Below the pieces are notes generated by a model. It had not been told where the DNA came from and searched no databases. It saw only the letters and a list, made by a program, of their open reading frames with translations. The position numbers and the translations under genes are program-made. From contig NZ_CP042596.1 in assembly GCF_009914315.1 (NCBI RefSeq), forward strand, positions 2,046,001-2,110,000: 64,000 nt of DNA. Direction: 5' to 3'. Source of the stretch: Granulicella sp. WH15. Its GTDB lineage: Bacteria; Acidobacteriota; Terriglobia; Terriglobales; Acidobacteriaceae. Of this stretch, positions 51,724 to 60,004 are shown one piece after another (position 1 is the first letter of the stretch; every line of letters starts with the position of its first letter).

Positions 51724-52251
51724 ATGAAATGTAAGCTATGGAGCGCAATATTTTTTCTGGCTCTCTGTGTACCCGCGACGCAGGGCCAATCGCCTGATAT
51801 CTTTGCCGCCGCGCGCACGAACAACGCAGTACAAGCGCAGTCGCTGATCGACGCGAAGGTTGACATTAATCAACATGACGACCGAGGCTACACTCCTCTC
51901 ATCCTTGCAACTTACAACCAGAGCCCCGCTGTTGCAGAGATGCTTCTGAGCCACGGTGCGGCGGTTGATGCCAGAGACCCTATGGGCCGCACCGCATTGA
52001 TGGGCGCGTCTTTTCAGGGCGACGAGCAGTGTGTAAAGCTTCTACTGGACCATCGCGCCAATATCAATGCCGCGGATGCGAATGGAGCTACGAGCCTGAT
52101 GTACGCGGTTCAGTTCGGCAGAAAATCCATCATCAAGCTCCTGATCGCCAGCAGGGCGGATATAACACTGAAAGATAAGCGCGGGTTTGATGCTACTTAT
52201 CTGGCAGAACAGACCAGCGATCCAGAGATACTTGCATTGCTGCAGCATTAA
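51724..52251 (+). CDS. exported ankyrin-repeat protein (AnkB-like), second copy
   Basis: A 175-residue paralogue of the preceding protein with a signal peptide (LWSAIFFLALCVPATQGQS) and about five ankyrin repeats (DDRGYTPLILATYNQSPAVA). It carries an extra C-terminal repeat. ATG at 51724 has GGAGGTAG upstream. Likely recent tandem duplication; the two may form a pair around the catalase. The bidirectional terminator follows at 52266. Confidence 0.85.
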   Translation: MKCKLWSAIFFLALCVPATQGQSPDIFAAARTNNAVQAQSLIDAKVDINQHDDRGYTPLILATYNQSPAVAEMLLSHGAAVDARDPMGRTALMGASFQGDEQCVKLLLDHRANINAADANGATSLMYAVQFGRKSIIKLLIASRADITLKDKRGFDATYLAEQTSDPEILALLQH

Positions 52252-52265
52252 GTAAGTTGGGAAAT

Positions 52266-52307
52266 AAAAGCGCCCTCTTAGTCTTACAAGACTAAGAGGG
52301 CGCTTTT
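52266..52307. terminator. strong bidirectional terminator
   Basis: Perfect inverted repeat with 18-bp arms from AAAAGCGCCCTC to GAGGGCGCTTTT around a short loop (52266-52283 and 52290-52307). T-runs exist on both strands. It separates the convergent ankyrin and hemQ genes. Confidence 0.9.
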
Positions 52308-52323
52308 ACCATAAATCAACTTA

Positions 52324-53166
52324 TTATGGCTCGATGAGCTGGCCGCGGAGCCACGCTCCCAGATTCGCGGCGGGCAGCTTTACTCCCATAAAGAACTGTC
52401 CGAAGGATGCATAAACGGCGCTCACGCGATCGAAGCGCATCTCGTAGATCAGCTTCTTGAAGACCAGCGGATCATCGGAGAAGAGATCCACACCCCACTC
52501 CCAGTCGTCGAAGCCGATCGAGCCGGTGATGACCTGACGCACAGAATCTGCATAACGGCGGCCGATCAGGCCGTGCTCGTGCATCATGTGCTGACGGTCC
52601 GCCATCGGCTCGGTGTACCAGTTCACCTGCTCGCCGCGCTTTCGATCCATGGGGTAGAAGCAGAGGTACTTCGCAGGTGGAACTGCAGGATGCAGTCGTT
52701 GATCCAGCGCATTGGCCTGACGTTCGGTCACCTCGCGAGCGCCAGAGTTCCACTCCGGTGTGCCGGGCTGCAAGCCCTTTTCGGCCAACGCCGCATAGGT
52801 CTTGGCAGAGGACTCGTAGAGTCCCAGTTCCACCATCGAAAGGTACGAGTGCGAGAGCTTGAGATAGTCGCTCAACCGCGTCTGCGCCAACTCAAGCTCA
52901 ATCCGGTTCAGTTCCGCAAACGAGTCCCTAAAGTGAATCAGCATGAGGTCGCCCTTATGCCCAAGCTGAGAAAACACACCGGACTGGTTCGGATGCCCCT
53001 GTACAGAACCTTGCTCCCAGCGGGCCAGAACGGCGGCAGCCTCGGCCTCGATCTTTTGCTGCTCCTCGACGGGAAGCGCCTTCCATGCGGTCCAGTCAAA
53101 GTGGAACATCTGATGTAGAACGCTCGAACCTTCAAGAGTGAGCGGTACGCTCGGCAAATCGGACAA
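52324..53166 (-). CDS. hemQ: HemQ, coproheme decarboxylase (chlorite dismutase family)
   Basis: A 280-residue protein of the chlorite-dismutase fold, used in the coproporphyrin-dependent haem pathway to decarboxylate coproheme to haem b. Family markers are YLCFYPMDRKRGEQVNWYTE and MADRQHMMHEHG (the haem-ligand His region), plus the C-terminal DDWEWGVDLF. The TTG at 53166 with GGGGAGGAATTAC upstream is preferred to the longer TTG at 53199. It supplies haem, which suits the neighbouring catalase. Confidence 0.9.
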   Translation of the reverse strand: MSDLPSVPLTLEGSSVLHQMFHFDWTAWKALPVEEQQKIEAEAAAVLARWEQGSVQGHPNQSGVFSQLGHKGDLMLIHFRDSFAELNRIELELAQTRLSDYLKLSHSYLSMVELGLYESSAKTYAALAEKGLQPGTPEWNSGAREVTERQANALDQRLHPAVPPAKYLCFYPMDRKRGEQVNWYTEPMADRQHMMHEHGLIGRRYADSVRQVITGSIGFDDWEWGVDLFSDDPLVFKKLIYEMRFDRVSAVYASFGQFFMGVKLPAANLGAWLRGQLIEP

Positions 53167-53210
53167 TGTAATTCCTCCCCGGAGACAATCCTGACTCAAT
53201 CATAAAGGTT

Positions 53211-53798
53211 CTAGGGAGTGCCTTGTATTCTCTGGTCGTACAGCTCCATCTGCTTGGCTACGATGGCACTCGTCTTTTCCAGCGCCGTCCGGCTATTCGC
53301 ATCGAGATCCGCCCACGTGCGCGACACCGGTTGGGTCTGCAAGGAGTCCGGCATTAGCTGGCCATCCTGCCCGATCATCGCCGCCATCATCAGCGTGACG
53401 GTCTTCAGGTGCGTATCGACCAGCGCCTGCCGAAGTCGATAGCCAATGTCGATGCAGGCATCGAGATGCACTGCGTCACTCAGGCCCCACCCAATCTGAT
53501 TGGCACGGCAGGCATCGGGAGTTCTGTAGAAGGTGAACATCGAGATCACATACTGTCCCTTGTCTTGAAAGACCGGGTAGTTTTGCTTCAACCACTCCGG
53601 ACTGGAGACATCTGGAATGTACATCTCGACGTCGGCGTCAGAGGCCACGAGCAGGGGAGTGGTCCACTGCTGCGTCTCATCCAGAACCTGAAGTGGTTTG
53701 CCGAGCGGCCCTCTTTGCAGAATCTGCTGAGCTAGACCCGTTGCCGACAAGATGAGCATGAGGAACAGTAGTGCGGTGTACTTGATGCTTCGTTGCAT
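53211..53798 (-). CDS. exported hypothetical protein
   Basis: A 195-residue protein with a signal peptide (YTALLFLMLILSATGLAQQ) and no recognised domain. It contains FYRTPDACRANQIG and LDACIDIG, with two Cys that might form a disulfide. It lies between hemQ and a propeller gene on the same strand and may be co-transcribed with them. The function is unknown. Confidence 0.6.
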   Translation of the reverse strand: MQRSIKYTALLFLMLILSATGLAQQILQRGPLGKPLQVLDETQQWTTPLLVASDADVEMYIPDVSSPEWLKQNYPVFQDKGQYVISMFTFYRTPDACRANQIGWGLSDAVHLDACIDIGYRLRQALVDTHLKTVTLMMAAMIGQDGQLMPDSLQTQPVSRTWADLDANSRTALEKTSAIVAKQMELYDQRIQGTP

Positions 53799-53857
53799 CG
53801 TCGTTGAGCCCTACCTTCAGTAAATATCTTCTGCGCATTTCAGTAGAGGCTGCAACT

Positions 53858-54859
53858 TTATCTCGCCCATGCGAGGCCGTCCGAACCGCTTCCCGCATGA
53901 ATCAGCTTCTGCGTCTTCCACCCTGCCAGATCAATCGCCGCAACTTCTCCACTTGTATTACAGGATACATACGCAGTCTTGCCGTCAGGATGAATAAGAA
54001 TCTCCTGCGGCGCGCTGGGCACCTCGATGTGGCGCACCACCTGCATGTTGCGAAGGTCCACCACTGCAACCTGGTTCATCGAAGGAACCGTCACCAGCAG
54101 CCAGCGGCCATCGGGCGTCGCCGCGGTTCCAAAGCCCAGTCCCGGCAGCGTGACCCGCATCTTCACCTGCTTCGTCGCGGTGTCAATCACGGCCAGTTGC
54201 GGCTTCGTCTGGTCCGCGGTAAACACCAGCTTGTCATCGGCTGAGATGGAAACTCTTTGAACCACGAGCGACACCGGAATCACGGCAATGGTCTTTCTCC
54301 CAACTAGATCGAGCATGGAGACGCTACCCGCGCCGACGTTCGCGGTGTAGCCTCGGCGGCCATCGTGCGAGATCGCCAGCATGTGCGACTCTTTCTGCCC
54401 TGTCGGCACCGCGCCTACGATCTTGCGGGTCTTCGGATCAATCACGGTTACCGTGTTATCGAGTTCTGTCGTCACGTAGAGCAGCCCACTTACCGGCGAC
54501 AGAACCGGCTGATGCGGTCGGACTGCATGACCAAAATCAATGTGGCCGACGATCTTCCGCGATGGCAGATCGATGAGCAGCATCTCATGCCCGTCGATAC
54601 CTGGATGACCCACGCCGGTGCTGCCGTATATCGGCACAAAGGCCGTGCGCCCATCGGCGGAGACAGCAGCCTCGTGCCCATGAACTCCAGGTGTTGCCTC
54701 AGCTACAGTAGCAAGCTGTTTCCCGGCTAGAGGATCAACGAGGCTGACACTGCTATCTCCTTGATTGACCACTACCAAGGTTTGGGCTACGAGGTACGAA
54801 GAGGCAAACATTGAAGCTAGACCGAGCAGCAGAAGGCGTGAGATGGCGTGAGTTCGCAT
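53858..54859 (-). CDS. secreted YVTN beta-propeller protein
   Basis: A 333-residue protein with a signal peptide (LLLLGLASMFASSYLVAQ) and seven YVTN-type blades (VSLVDPLAGKQLATVAEATP; VTVIDPKTRKIVGAVPTGQK). It belongs to the cytochrome D1/YncE propeller superfamily but lacks haem-binding CxxCH. Function unknown; likely periplasmic. Probably in one operon with its downstream neighbours. Confidence 0.82.
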   Translation of the reverse strand: MRTHAISRLLLLGLASMFASSYLVAQTLVVVNQGDSSVSLVDPLAGKQLATVAEATPGVHGHEAAVSADGRTAFVPIYGSTGVGHPGIDGHEMLLIDLPSRKIVGHIDFGHAVRPHQPVLSPVSGLLYVTTELDNTVTVIDPKTRKIVGAVPTGQKESHMLAISHDGRRGYTANVGAGSVSMLDLVGRKTIAVIPVSLVVQRVSISADDKLVFTADQTKPQLAVIDTATKQVKMRVTLPGLGFGTAATPDGRWLLVTVPSMNQVAVVDLRNMQVVRHIEVPSAPQEILIHPDGKTAYVSCNTSGEVAAIDLAGWKTQKLIHAGSGSDGLAWAR

Positions 54860-54907
54860 GGCCGAGGATTATAGTCCGGCCAAAGATAGCGAGTCCACGC
54901 GGGCTGC

Positions 54908-56167
54908 TTACTCGTAGCGCAATGCCTCAGCGGGAAGCACCTTAGCCGCCGAGGCGCTGGGGTAGAGCGTCGCAATCAGACTTACTCCAAGCGAGACCGC
55001 AGCCACAAGCAGAGCATCTGTAAAGCGCGGAGCGAAGGGGAGGTAGTCAATCGAGTAGACCGAGGCATCGAGCCGGATGAACTGGTAGTGGCCACCGGCC
55101 CAGCTCGCACCGAATCCGATCGCCATGCCGAGCACGGTCCCGATGACAGAGATGAGTAAGCCTTGCAGCAGAAAGACGCGGCGAATCTGCGAGGCAGTTA
55201 CTCCAAAGCTCATCAGAACAGCGATGTCGCGGGTCTTCTCCATCACCATCATCGTGAGTGCGATAAGAATGTTGAGCGCGGCGACGCAGACGATCAGAGC
55301 GAGAACGATAAAGGTGACAATCTGCTCGAGCTGGAGTGCGCGGAATAGCTCGCGGTTCTGCTGCATCCAGTTGGTGGTCTGGAAGCCCTGTCCGGCTGCG
55401 GCTTCGATGTCACGGCCCACGACATCGGCATGGTACAGGTTGTCGACGCGGAAGCTGATGACGGAGATAAGGTCCGGCTCAGAGAAGAGTCGTTGCGCAT
55501 CGAAGAGCCGCGTGAAGGCGTAGCTTGAGTCGTACTGGTAGAAGCCGGAGGAGAAGATTCCGGCTACCTGGAAACGCTGATAGCGGGGAACGAGACCGAG
55601 CGGAGTCAACTCGCCCTGCGGGCTGGTGACGAGGACGGTATCGCCAACGCCAGCACCAATAGTCTCGGCCAGATCTTTGCCGATGACGATAGGAGGAATC
55701 CCCGGAGTAACACAGCCAGCGGGCGCAGAGTCGCAGGGGCCTGGGTTCAGCGACTCCGCCGAGCCTTGTTTGATGGCTTGCAGAAGGTCGCTGACGTGGC
55801 GCTCCTGATCGGGAACGATGCCTTTGATGAGTCCGCCGCCGCTGCGTGCTCCCCGGGAGATGAGCACTTGTCCGTAGAGCCCAGGCGCGGCCGAAGTAAC
55901 GTGGGGCAGGGCAGAGAGCCGCGCAAGTAGAGGCCGCCAGTCGTGGATGCCGTCGCCCGCGATGCGCATAAGATCGACGTGCGCCGTAGACCCGAGCAGC
56001 CGCTCTTGCAGGTCGCGGCGCATCCCGTTGGTGATGGCAAGCGCGATGATGAGCGAAGCGACCCCGGCAGCGACGCCGACGACCGAGATAGCCGTAATGA
56101 CGCCGACGACAGCCTGACGCCGCTTGGCGCGCAGGTAACGCGCGGCGATGAAGAGTTCAAAACGCAT
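54908..56167 (-). CDS. ABC transporter permease, LolC/LolE family
   Basis: A 419-residue FtsX/MacB-type permease with four helices and a large periplasmic domain. It has the Lol-type N-terminus FELFIAARYLRAKRRQAVVG and the motif FGVTASQIRRVFLLQGLLIS. LolC/E release lipoproteins from the inner membrane together with LolD, whose gene is not here. The periplasmic loop contains a Cys-rich insertion (PCDSAPAGCV), unusual for the family. Confidence 0.85.
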   Translation of the reverse strand: MRFELFIAARYLRAKRRQAVVGVITAISVVGVAAGVASLIIALAITNGMRRDLQERLLGSTAHVDLMRIAGDGIHDWRPLLARLSALPHVTSAAPGLYGQVLISRGARSGGGLIKGIVPDQERHVSDLLQAIKQGSAESLNPGPCDSAPAGCVTPGIPPIVIGKDLAETIGAGVGDTVLVTSPQGELTPLGLVPRYQRFQVAGIFSSGFYQYDSSYAFTRLFDAQRLFSEPDLISVISFRVDNLYHADVVGRDIEAAAGQGFQTTNWMQQNRELFRALQLEQIVTFIVLALIVCVAALNILIALTMMVMEKTRDIAVLMSFGVTASQIRRVFLLQGLLISVIGTVLGMAIGFGASWAGGHYQFIRLDASVYSIDYLPFAPRFTDALLVAAVSLGVSLIATLYPSASAAKVLPAEALRYE

Positions 56168-56245
56168 ACGGGTTTAGGGTACTAGGTTTTAAGCAATGAC
56201 GAAGCACGGGCGAGTTCACCGTGCTCCGTCTTATAGCTTCACGCC

Positions 56246-56689
56246 TTACTTATTCACCTTGACGATGAGGTAAGTAAACTGCGTGCCCGTCGGCATCAGA
56301 AACTGGTGCGGCACACCGGGAGCCACATGGATCACGCTACCGGGGACAACATGTACCTTCGTTCCACCCTTGATCGAGCTTCCCTGCAGCTCGTCCGGCC
56401 CCGTCGAGACCGGCTCCTGGATCTCGCCGCCGGAGAGAAAGTCCGCCTCACCGCTCTGCACCACGAGAATATCCGACTGGGCCTTATGCACCTCTACCCG
56501 CCCGTTGCCGTTGCGGTGTCCGATGTACATCAGGTGATTGCCGTAGAGCTCTTTCTGCGTGGCTCCCGCTGGCGGCGCGCCGTTGACCCATACCGTTGCG
56601 GCCGGTGCCTGAGCCATTGCAGGCACCGGCATGTAGGTCAGACCACAGACCAGCGCGCCGAGCAGAAGCTGATGCTGCATCCTCTTCAT
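56246..56689 (-). CDS. exported cupin-domain protein
   Basis: A 147-residue protein with a signal peptide (LLGALVCGLTYMPVPAMAQA) and a cupin fold in which GSVIHVAPGVPHQFL supplies the metal-binding His residues. Substrate unknown. GGAGATC precedes the ATG at 56689. Confidence 0.8.
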   Translation of the reverse strand: MKRMQHQLLLGALVCGLTYMPVPAMAQAPAATVWVNGAPPAGATQKELYGNHLMYIGHRNGNGRVEVHKAQSDILVVQSGEADFLSGGEIQEPVSTGPDELQGSSIKGGTKVHVVPGSVIHVAPGVPHQFLMPTGTQFTYLIVKVNK

Positions 56690-56768
56690 AGACGATCTCC
56701 AATTGGGGTGACGAGATGTTTGGCAATTTAAACCCGAACCATACTAATGCCAAGACACGCGCCTCTGT

Positions 56769-57911
56769 CTACTCCGTCAGGACAGCCTTGGTCAGGTGCC
56801 TTGGATGATCGACGTCGATCCCTTTACGAACCGCGATAAAGTAAGCCAGCATCTGCAACGGAATCACCTCGGAGATAGCCAGCAACTCCTCAGGCATCTC
56901 TTCCACAGCGATGATGTGGGTAGCAAGTTCTGCCACCTCGGCATCGCCAGCATTGGCAATCGCCAACACCCTCGCCCCCTGCGCACGCATATCCCGCAAC
57001 AACTGCACGCTCTTGCCGTAGCGCAGCACCGAGCCTTCATCCTGCCGATCGACCGTCGCGATCATAACGAGCGGAGTGTCCTCGCTCACCAGCGCATTGG
57101 GGCCATGCTTCAGTTCGCCGCTGGGATATCCCTCCGCATGTAAGTAAGACGATTCCTTCAGCTTCAGCGCACCTTCGCGCGCGATAGGGTAATGAATCCC
57201 GCGTCCAAGAAACAGGAAGCTGCTGGCCTCGGCGTAGTGCTCCGCGACTGCGTGAACCGACTGCTCCCAGCCGTCCATCTGGGCGGCAATACGCTCTGTC
57301 ATACGGCGGATCGAATCCAGTCGCACAACCATCTCCGCTCTATCGATCAGGCCGCCCAATTCACCGGCGATGAGCGACAGCAGATGAAGGTTCAACAGTT
57401 GCCCGGTGAAGCTCTTCGTCGCAGGAATCGACCGCTCCCGGCCCGCTCCCAGTGGAAACGAGACCGTTGCCTCACGGGCCATTGTGGAGCCTTCGACGTT
57501 GGTAATGGCCAGCGTCCGCCTTCCGGCCTGGTTCGCCTTGCGTAGTGCGGCGAGCGTATCGGCAGTCTCGCCCGACTGTGAGATAACTACCACGGCGGAG
57601 CGCTTCTGCATCCTCTCTCGCTGATACACGTACTCGCTCGCGTACTCCACATCGATGGAGAGGTCGCTTCGCTGCTCCAGCATGATTTCGCCAGCCAGTC
57701 CCGCGTGGCGGCTCGATCCGCTGGCCGCGATCACAATCTCTCCATCCGGCCCAAGCTCATCAAGCCACTTGCGCACCGGGGCGCAGGCATCGTCGCGCAG
57801 ACCCGTTGCTTCGGCATATCGGTCCAGCGTGGCTTGGAGCGACGCTGGCTGTTCGTGGATCTCACGCAGCATCCAGTGCGGATAGGGAGTGGGAAGCAGA
57901 GATTCTGACAT
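56769..57911 (-). CDS. SIS-domain sugar-phosphate isomerase/deaminase (GlmS-like, no glutaminase domain)
   Basis: A 380-residue protein with two SIS domains like the isomerase half of GlmS: ASGSSRHAGLAGEIMLE, SQSGETADTLAALRKA, SIPATKSFTGQ, EGYPSGELKHGPNALV and the C-terminal DHPRHLTKAVLTE. It lacks the glutaminase domain, so it probably works as a glucosamine-6-phosphate deaminase or a related ketose/aldose isomerase. It sits next to a sugar porter on the same strand, 30 bp downstream, suggesting amino-sugar uptake and use. Confidence 0.88.
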   Translation of the reverse strand: MSESLLPTPYPHWMLREIHEQPASLQATLDRYAEATGLRDDACAPVRKWLDELGPDGEIVIAASGSSRHAGLAGEIMLEQRSDLSIDVEYASEYVYQRERMQKRSAVVVISQSGETADTLAALRKANQAGRRTLAITNVEGSTMAREATVSFPLGAGRERSIPATKSFTGQLLNLHLLSLIAGELGGLIDRAEMVVRLDSIRRMTERIAAQMDGWEQSVHAVAEHYAEASSFLFLGRGIHYPIAREGALKLKESSYLHAEGYPSGELKHGPNALVSEDTPLVMIATVDRQDEGSVLRYGKSVQLLRDMRAQGARVLAIANAGDAEVAELATHIIAVEEMPEELLAISEVIPLQMLAYFIAVRKGIDVDHPRHLTKAVLTE

Positions 57912-57941
57912 ATCACCTTTCTTGATTGAAGAGCTTTCCGG

Positions 57942-59741
57942 TTAGTTGGCTTCGAAGTACGCCTCGATCTCCTCGAGCGTCTTTCCCTTTGTCTCAGGCA
58001 AAAAGAAGATCACCGTCAGCAGGTAGATGACGGTGAATCCTGCGAAGAGGAAGAACATCCTCGAGTAGCCATACATACCCACGACAGGCAGGAAGATCGC
58101 CGCCAGTGTCGTGGATACGAGTTGATTGATGACCAGTGCGATGCTCATTCCATTCGAACGGATGCGCGTCGGCATCAGCTCCGATAGAGCCAACCACACG
58201 CAGACGCCCGGCCCCAGCGCATAAAAGGCAGTAAATACATACAAGCCAATCGCAACCAGCCAGCCGTGCAGCGCATCGGGTATAGGAGCGATATAGGCGT
58301 GCTCGATCTTGAGTGGTGCAACCCGCGCCGCGTCCAGATCGACGAACGGGTTGCGGAAGAAGGCCTCGACCTTGCTGGATGGAATACAGCCTGCCCGGTC
58401 GATCGTCAGGGGAGCCGCACCGGCGTCGTCGGAGTGGACCGTGCTGGTGGTCGCGGTGAAGCCGCCATAGGAGTAGATCACAGCCATCGACATAGGCCCC
58501 GGCCCCGCGGTCCCCATACGGTATCCGCTGGCCGCGGCAATCTGTTGTGCCGTTGCCTGGTCAAAGCGGAAGGTCAGCTTCTCATTCGACCCGGCCATCG
58601 TCTGAACGGCACTGCCCGCGTCGTAACGATGAGACTCGGTCTTGAGAAAGAGCACTCCGACAAACAGCAGCGAGACGATGATGCCGGAGGTGCCCATGCG
58701 GAACAGAAAACGCCTGCCTTTGCGGTCGACCAGAGACATCCCGATCACCGTCATCAGGAAGTTCACAAAGGTAAACGCCACATATCCCCAGTGCGCGCGA
58801 AGATCCGAGAGCCCGCTCTGCAGCAGAATATCCGTGTTGTATCCAATGACCGAGTTGATCCCCGTCGCCGTATTGCAGAACAGGATGACGCACGCCAGCA
58901 GGAACGGCAGCACGTACCGCCGTTGCAGCAGGGAATCGGAGGATGCGCGTTTAGCGGTGGCTGTCTCCTTCGCCGCCAGCTCTACCTGCTCCATCTCGTA
59001 CAACTCAAGCTCTGCCTGCTCCACGCTGCGGGAGCGCAGTAACGACTGCAACGCCTGCTCCTTCTTGCCTCGCCGAAACAGCCAACGCGGCGACTCCGAA
59101 ACCAAGAACGCACCCAGCACGAAGAGGATTCCCGGCGGCATCGACATCCAGAAGATCCGTCGCCAAGCCTGGTCTTTCACCTGGAAGAGTTCAGCAGCGG
59201 AGAGGCCGCGCGCAACTGCCTGCACACGATAGCTGTAGTAGATCCCGATGACCGCTGCTGCCACGATCCCCAGCGTCAGCAGCCACTGAAAGATGCCCGC
59301 GCCCTTGCCGCGATCCTTTGCCGAAAGACACTCGGCCAGATACAGCGGAACAGCCACACCGATCAGCCCTCCGCTCACGCCCTGGAGCAGCCGCCCGAGA
59401 AAGAGCGGCCCATACCCATGCGAGAGCGCGATCATCGGAATACTCAGCGCGAAGATGGCGCCGCTCACCATCATCAGCGGCTTGCGGCCCATCCAGTCGG
59501 CCAGCAGCCCGGCAAAGAGCGTGGAGAAGACGCTGCCCAGCAACACCGCCGCCACGATGATCGACAGTTGGCTGCCGGTTAGCTGCGAGGTCGCCTCAAG
59601 ATACGGCAGCGCGCCGCCGATGATGCCGACGTCCACCCCATAGAGCAGCCCACCCAGGCCTGCGACCAGCAGGAGCAAGCGGTTATAGCGGAGAATCCTG
59701 CTGGAGCTGGCATCGGGCATTAGGTGCGTTCGATCTGGCAT
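57942..59741 (-). CDS. MFS sugar porter with large extra loop
   Basis: A 599-residue sugar-porter-family protein. Typical motifs: GLLYGVDVGIIGGALPYL, DWMGRKPLMMVSGA, GRLLQGVSGGLIGVAVPLYL, ESPRWLFRRGKKEQAL and the C-terminal PETKGKTLEEIE. An extra segment of about 120 residues lies between late helices (from about residue 375 to 495), containing GYRMGTAGPGPMSMAV, which is not usual for the family. Probably imports a sugar for the SIS isomerase encoded just downstream. A second in-frame ATG at 59720 is an alternative start. Confidence 0.88.
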   Translation of the reverse strand: MPDRTHLMPDASSSRILRYNRLLLLVAGLGGLLYGVDVGIIGGALPYLEATSQLTGSQLSIIVAAVLLGSVFSTLFAGLLADWMGRKPLMMVSGAIFALSIPMIALSHGYGPLFLGRLLQGVSGGLIGVAVPLYLAECLSAKDRGKGAGIFQWLLTLGIVAAAVIGIYYSYRVQAVARGLSAAELFQVKDQAWRRIFWMSMPPGILFVLGAFLVSESPRWLFRRGKKEQALQSLLRSRSVEQAELELYEMEQVELAAKETATAKRASSDSLLQRRYVLPFLLACVILFCNTATGINSVIGYNTDILLQSGLSDLRAHWGYVAFTFVNFLMTVIGMSLVDRKGRRFLFRMGTSGIIVSLLFVGVLFLKTESHRYDAGSAVQTMAGSNEKLTFRFDQATAQQIAAASGYRMGTAGPGPMSMAVIYSYGGFTATTSTVHSDDAGAAPLTIDRAGCIPSSKVEAFFRNPFVDLDAARVAPLKIEHAYIAPIPDALHGWLVAIGLYVFTAFYALGPGVCVWLALSELMPTRIRSNGMSIALVINQLVSTTLAAIFLPVVGMYGYSRMFFLFAGFTVIYLLTVIFFLPETKGKTLEEIEAYFEAN

Positions 59742-60004
59742 AAAAGTAGTTCCATATTATTCCGTAACGCGGACTGCTGAAATTTGCTCTTCAGCCACAG
59801 CCCGCTCGATGGTACAGTAATCGCTGTCTCCCATAAGTTACTTCAAGCAGTCTGCACCGCGCTTGCCGTCCGTGCCCTGGAACCTCTGTTTCCAGCCGCC
59901 CGTCGGCCTGCCGTTGCCGTTTCTTCTGTTCGTGACTCCTGTAAATACCCGAATCGCTCGATCTATCATCTGGCAAATTCAATAAACCGTTGGAGACATG
60001 TGAA

